Positions 59,787 to 64,000 of a DNA stretch of 64,000 nucleotides are shown one piece after another. The position numbers and the translations under genes are program-made. Numbering within the stretch: position 1 is the stretch's first letter; every line of letters starts with the position of its first letter. This DNA is from Sambucus nigra (taxonomy: Eukaryota; Streptophyta; Magnoliopsida; Dipsacales; Adoxaceae): the NCBI GenBank assembly GCA_949130495.1, contig OX422215.1, positions 527,417,755 through 527,481,754 on the forward strand. Direction: 5' to 3'. The notes under the pieces are model-generated. The model ran no database searches. It was not told the origin of the DNA and was given only the letters and a program-made list of their open reading frames with translations.

Positions 59787-60707
59787 ATGAATTTCGGAAA
59801 TTATGATAGTTTTCGCACTCTTATTTTTTATGGCACTAACTTTGCTTATTGAAAAAAGCGAATGAAAAATGCTTTAAAATCTATTGATAAGCGTTTCTTG
59901 TTAGCTATTGAAAAAGGTTGGACACCACCTATCACACGAGAGGGTGAGGGTGATGAGAGCGAGGATGAGGAGATCAATGTAGGAGAGTTGCAAGTTGAAT
60001 TTTGAGAGTTGATTGAGGAGACGGTGGAGGTGAAAAAGGCTAACTCGAAATTGCAAACTAAGTTGAAAGAGCTTGCCTTACAAAATAATGATGTGTTAAT
60101 TGAGGATCTTAGGGCGCGGGAGAAGAAGCATAAGGAGAAGCTAGAATACGTCGAGAAAGAGAGAGACACCCTTAGAGGTTTGATGGAGGCTTTGAAAAAT
60201 GAGGTGTTGGAGTTTGAGGAGCCTAGGCATCTACTCGAGTATAGGAATAAGGAGTTGGAGAAGAGTTTGAGAGACTGGTCTAGAGTTAAGTTTGACTTGG
60301 AGGCTAGAAGTGAGAAGTTGGATAGGATGCTAGGCACTGTCCAAATTAAGAGAGATAGGGGAGGTATTGGCTTTGATGATCGTGTTGTTCCTAATCCCCC
60401 CGCACGTGTGAGAGAGCCACATAGGAACGTTAGAAAAGGACTACATGTAGGTCACTTTCCATACCATTGCTACACTTGCACGTTTTGTGGTAGAAAAGGT
60501 CACCTTAGAATGTTTTGCTATGACCTTAATAATGCTGCTCGAAAGTTTAGTAAGTTTAGGAATAAAGTTGTCCCGATTCCCCCCACCCCCATGCGTCATT
60601 ACACACCTACATGGGTTAGGAAGTCGGATTTGGTAGCATTAGGAATAAAACTTCATGGTTCTCATTTGGTTGCACTTGATTCTTCCCATGCTAATTCTAA
60701 AGGTTGA
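59787..60707 (+). pseudogene. Gag of second gag-only element, internally deleted
   Basis: The ATG at 59787 begins MNFGNYDSFRTLIFYGTNFA, then a TGA where gag has tryptophan (YW-K), then RFLLAIEKGWTPP, homologous to the N-terminus of the 45924 gag. The middle of gag, with the first CCHC knuckle, is absent. A strongly charged coiled-coil-like region follows (60009-60340), then a CX2CX4HX4C finger CTFCGRKGHLRMFC at 60479-60520, and the frame stops at 60707. Only two stops break the 307 codons, both in one frame, so this gag is much better kept than its relative. Confidence 0.78.
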
Positions 60708-62116
60708 GTGTGTTACCATGTTTATCATATTGTATTATATTTTTTTTTATTGCATCTTATTTAATAATACAATAATATTTTTGGTTTTGGTAAATTTTGA
60801 GAAAAATAAAAAAATATTTTGCTTTTATTTGAGTCAAAATATTTTTGAAAAAGCCAAAAAGATTTTCGGTTTTTGTTTTTGTGTTTTGAGTTAACATGTG
60901 TTGATATGGCATATTGGTGTACTTGGACCCCCTTACTTCCATTATCCATGTGGCTAGGACATTTGGTCATTATTATCGATGCTTAGATTGATCTTAAACA
61001 TTGTATTATAGGGTTGTTTCGAAGTTGATATACGTTTTGATTCAACTTTGTATATATGTCATCTTTGCACACATGCACGAGTTTATATGGATGTTTGACT
61101 ACTCTTGCATATTTGAGTTTAGTTAGACGTTCTTATCTCAATTTTGTCATCTATGCGTAAGTAGACTTAAGGAGAGGTGTGCATGTAATAACTGTTTACC
61201 CGTGAGCATTTTAATCTTCATTGAAAATATGATGAGTGTACGGGAAAGGGCTGCGAGAGTGTAAAATTGACTCGTCGTGAAAGCCACCATTTAAAAGATC
61301 CCCGAAAAATTCATAAGGCAATATATATATATATTTGAGGGAGTCTGGATGGATTAAAAATTTAAACGGGTTTGCACAAAGAATCCTACAGTTGAAAATT
61401 CGTGCCATGACGCTATTGTTTGTAGAATCATAAAAATTTCGGATTCGTGTGCATGATGTTTGTTTAGTTCATTAAACTCATACTTTAATTGTCACATACG
61501 GCTATAATAAATTTTGATGATAGATTGTTATTGATGAGAGCTTCTTGATCGTTTCGATGTGTTTGAATAATTATTCCTTTGTTTTATTTCACGCAAATAC
61601 ATTCCGTGTTCATGTTTAGGCACATCGATACTATGTTAGGATGTTACTCATATTTGTTTATTTTGAGTTTTCTATGTTTTACTCATGTTTCACTGTTTTG
61701 AGCCCCTTCCGGTCAGTATTTTATGTAAAAAAGTTTTCTGGGCAACACTAGTTAATTTTCTGGGGAGACTGTGAACTATGTGTACTTTGATGCCCATTTT
61801 GTCTACGTAGGCATCCTTAATTCACCTTGGGGATTCGAGTCCAATTTTGTGCTGTTTCATATGCTTACATTTTTTCCACAATATATTTTGTATATACCAC
61901 TCTCCTAGCTATTTTCATCATTTTTAGCGGTCCCATTGACATGCCTATTCACTTTTTCATAGTGAGTTACGATTCAGTACATCACTCATAGTTTATCTAT
62001 TTTTACTTATTTTATTAGTTATTAGCAGTTTCGTTGACATGCATACTCATTTTATCATAGTAATTCATGATTCGACACATTGCTCATAGTTTATCTATTT
62101 TTATTTATTTGATTTC
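60708..62116 (+). other. 3' non-coding region of second gag-only element
   Basis: Blocks such as ATTATCCATGTGGCT, GGATGTTTGACTACT and GAAAGCCACCATTTAAAAG correspond in order to blocks at 48180-48590 downstream of the other gag. A GGGGAGACTGTG purine run is at 61760. No pol. Confidence 0.6.
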
Positions 62117-62136
62117 TGTTGATACCAAATTTATTC

Positions 62137-62724
62137 TGTTGATATGGCTCAATTGAGTGAAGACACATGGCAATCTACGTGGCAATAACAAATACTTCCG
62201 AGGAACTCACACGCTCCGAGGAACCATACTACAACGAGGAACACTTCTTCCCCGAGGAGCTCATATGCCCCGAAGAGCTCACATGCTCCGAGGAACAAGA
62301 ACTCCCCGAGGAACTCTTAGACACCGAGAAGCTTAGGCGGTCCGAGCAACTCAGGCGGTCCTAGCTGCACCTCGAACAAAGCATTAATTGCAGGATAATC
62401 AACAGTTTGACTGTTCATTAAATGTTTATCATTCAGACGCACACGCTTAAGGGGCATTGGATGTATTACCCTTTCATATGTACATCATTTAATGTATTAC
62501 CCTTTCACATTATAGCCTCAGGGCTATAAATACATTGTACAATCCTCATTGTAAGGGGACAATTTCTTGATAGAATTTGTAATCAAGAATTCCCAAACAC
62601 TCAGCAATAACATAACAGTGGACGTAGACCATTCTTACAAGGCTGAACCACTTTAAAAATTCTTTGTCTCATTTATTTATCTGTGATTGAATAATTAGAT
62701 ATGATATAATTTTTTACATCAACA
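62137..62724 (+). repeat. 5' LTR of a Tat-type gypsy element
   Basis: TGTTGATATGG at the start and ACATCAACA at the end give TGTTGAT/ATCAACA inverted ends; an equivalent TGTTGATACC start lies 20 bp upstream. A TATAAATAC promoter box is at 62525. U3 contains the 18-bp-type repeats described separately. The partner LTR lies outside the window. Confidence 0.8.
62198..62372 (+). repeat. Short tandem repeats based on (C/T)CCGAGGAACTC
   Basis: Nine to ten units of about 16-21 bp, for example TCCGAGGAACTCACACGC, CCCGAAGAGCTCACATGC and TCCGAGCAACTCAGGCGG, diverging rightward. They lie in the U3 of the LTR, so the acidic frame they encode is not likely to be translated. Confidence 0.85.
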
Positions 62725-62727
62725 GAT

Positions 62728-62745
62728 TGGCGCCATCTGTGGGAA
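62728..62745 (+). other. Tat-type primer binding site
   Basis: TGGCGCCATCTGTGGGAA three bases after the LTR, the form seen in Tat-lineage elements (TGGCGCCGTCTGTGGG). Confidence 0.9.
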
Positions 62746-62788
62746 ACGACTGGTAATATCGTTTTTTATCAAAAATAATTCGTCATAA

Positions 62789-64000
62789 ATGGCTGATATT
62801 CCAGAATCCAGCAATTGAAACACTGGAAGCCCTCCAAATCCATCTGCTCCGCCAAATATTCCAGATCTGGCTGGAATAATGACAAATCTGGCTCAAGTCC
62901 AGACCGTCATGTAAGAAACTATGCGACAACTCATACAAACCCTCCATGGCGGTGCACCAACCCATTCAGGACCACGAAGTATTCAAAGAAATACCCGTGC
63001 GCCTTCTTTGCGTACTAGGCATACCAATTCATATCGCAATGAGGAGTCTGAAGATTTTTCTTATCAACCTGGATGAACTTCGTCAGTACGAGCCACAGAT
63101 ACTGAACAATGTATCACTCTCTCCCCAGAAAGGACCAGTGCGCTAGAAAGATTAAGCAGGGTATCACCTTTTAATCGATTAGGACCTAGAAGGAGTAAAA
63201 GTCCTCCTAGAGCCCCATCGAGGAGTTTTTGATGACCATCAGATTTAAGGGAAGGATCTGCCCAGTCGCGACCAATTGCTCGTCAAGATAGATCCCAGGA
63301 AGCCACTTCAACGCGATCAGTTGCTCGAACCAACAAGCCCGAGGAAGGAAATGATGCATGGAAAGGCTCTATTCAAAGGCTAGAGGATAGATTAGGGGAA
63401 ATGGCTAAAGCCAAGAACCCTCTACAACGAACCTTTATTCGAGGAACACCTTTTGTCCAGGCCATCGTAGATTTTCCAACACCATCAAAGTTCAAAGCAC
63501 CTGTTGTGACTCCCAAATATAATGGAAAGACTGACCCTGTTCTTCATATAGAATAATACCAAGCTGCTGTCGACATCTATGCTGTTCCATATGAGATGAG
63601 ATGCAGGTAATTCTCGGAAACTCTTACCGGATCTTCTCAAATATGGTATAATAATCTTCCTCGGGGTAAGATCTCAACTTTTCTTCAACTGGCCAATTTA
63701 TTCATTGGGAATTTCTGTTTTGGGGAAAAGCCAGTTAAATGAGTAGCACATTTGTTAAGTGTTAGAAAAAAAGCTGGTGAGAGTACCAGAGATTATATAA
63801 CTCATTTTAATAACGAGAAACTGGAAGTCATTGATTATGAGGAGAAGACAGCGATTACTGCCTTGATGAGTGGACTACTGCCGAACAAGTTGTACTACAC
63901 TTTGGCCAAAGATTCACCTAGAACCATATCAGATCTGATTGGGAAAAGCATCCAAGATTATGAATGCCGAGGAGGCTATGGCTGCGAAGAAGAATATGGA
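62789..64000 (+). pseudogene. Tat-type gypsy gag, runs off the window
   Basis: Structural gag. The ATG at 62789 (MADIPESSN) starts 44 bp after the primer site. After a polar, arginine-rich N-terminal region the conserved part begins FIRGTPFVQAIVDFPTPSKF (about 63434) and continues VVTPKYNGKTDPVLHIE, SSQIWYNNLPRGKISTFLQL and AGESTRDYITHFNNEKL, the Retrotrans_gag domain. The whole stretch stays in one frame to the window end with about eight stops and no frameshift. The pol part would lie beyond 64000. Confidence 0.88.

Larger units (their letters stand above)
58493..62116 (+). mobile_element. Second gag-only copia-type element, 3' end lost
   Basis: A 1.2-kb 5' LTR, primer site, gag pseudogene and a long 3' non-coding region without pol. 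Gag and the non-coding blocks are related to the nested element at 45671-49712. No 3' LTR precedes the Tat LTR at about 62117, so the right end was lost or cut by that insertion. Confidence 0.65.

Noticed and set aside
59846..60337. 163-codon Ser/Leu-rich minus-strand frame
   Set aside because: Exact antisense of the coiled-coil part of gag at 59787-60707; a mirror of the real frame.
62167..62364. Acidic repeat protein rich in Pro-Glu-Glu-Leu
   Set aside because: A reading of the short tandem repeats in the U3 of a Tat LTR, upstream of the TATA box and so unlikely to be in the element RNA.

Overview
This window is nuclear DNA of a flowering plant, most likely a eudicot. It is AT-rich, and every recognisable coding trace belongs to a transposable element of a plant lineage: L1-type LINE with DUF4283 ORF1, Ty1/copia, Ty3/gypsy Athila and Tat, Au-like SINE, Helitrons, hAT elements and Tourist-like MITEs. 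I found no convincing host gene, tRNA, rRNA or CRISPR array. Nearly every element is broken by stops, frameshifts or later insertions, so this is old nested heterochromatin-like DNA. The species cannot be named from the sequence.

Layout. 0-1.6 kb: 5' part of a LINE on the minus strand, with ORF1 complete except for one stop and overlapping the ORF2 start by ATGA. 1.6-5.4 kb: a (TAA)n microsatellite split by two Helitron-like elements in tandem; the second carries a 1,018-bp hAT element with a perfect 8-bp target duplication. 5.4-9.1 kb: microsatellites, a degenerate tandem repeat, two MITEs sharing a TAA junction, and a second hAT element. 9.16-15.27 kb: a Ty1/copia element on the minus strand with both LTRs. 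16.3-22.2 kb: two minus-strand Helitron 3' ends, a 5'-truncated LINE tail and a foldback MITE. 22.7-26.9 kb: a large inverted-repeat structure filled with palindromic units, each joined to (TA)n or (TG)n tracts; a 394-bp hAT MITE sits on its right end. 28.1-28.5 kb: a MITE flanked on both sides by (TA)n. 29.6-35.8 kb: a decayed minus-strand Tat-type gypsy element with gag, protease and RT remnants, interrupted by a 447-bp hAT MITE and by an unclassified 1.7-kb insertion that itself holds a second copy of the 26.9-kb MITE. 36.5-55.4 kb: an 18.9-kb Athila-type gypsy element on the minus strand. Its length is explained by a nested 4.0-kb gag-only LTR element (45.67-49.71 kb), a 4.3-kb fragment of a second Athila-like element (40.5-44.8 kb) and an Au-like SINE (52.55 kb); subtracting these leaves about 10.4 kb. 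55.4-58.5 kb: probable LTR remnants. 58.5-62.1 kb: a second gag-only copia-type element on the plus strand. 62.1-64.0 kb: LTR, primer binding site and gag of a plus-strand Tat element that runs off the window.

There is no pathway here. The relations are those of elements inserted into elements, and several insertions can be verified because removing them together with one copy of the target duplication rejoins a host reading frame. The least explained structure is the 22.7-26.9 kb palindromic array. The unclassified 1.7-kb insertion and the two gag-only elements that share a long 3' non-coding region come next.
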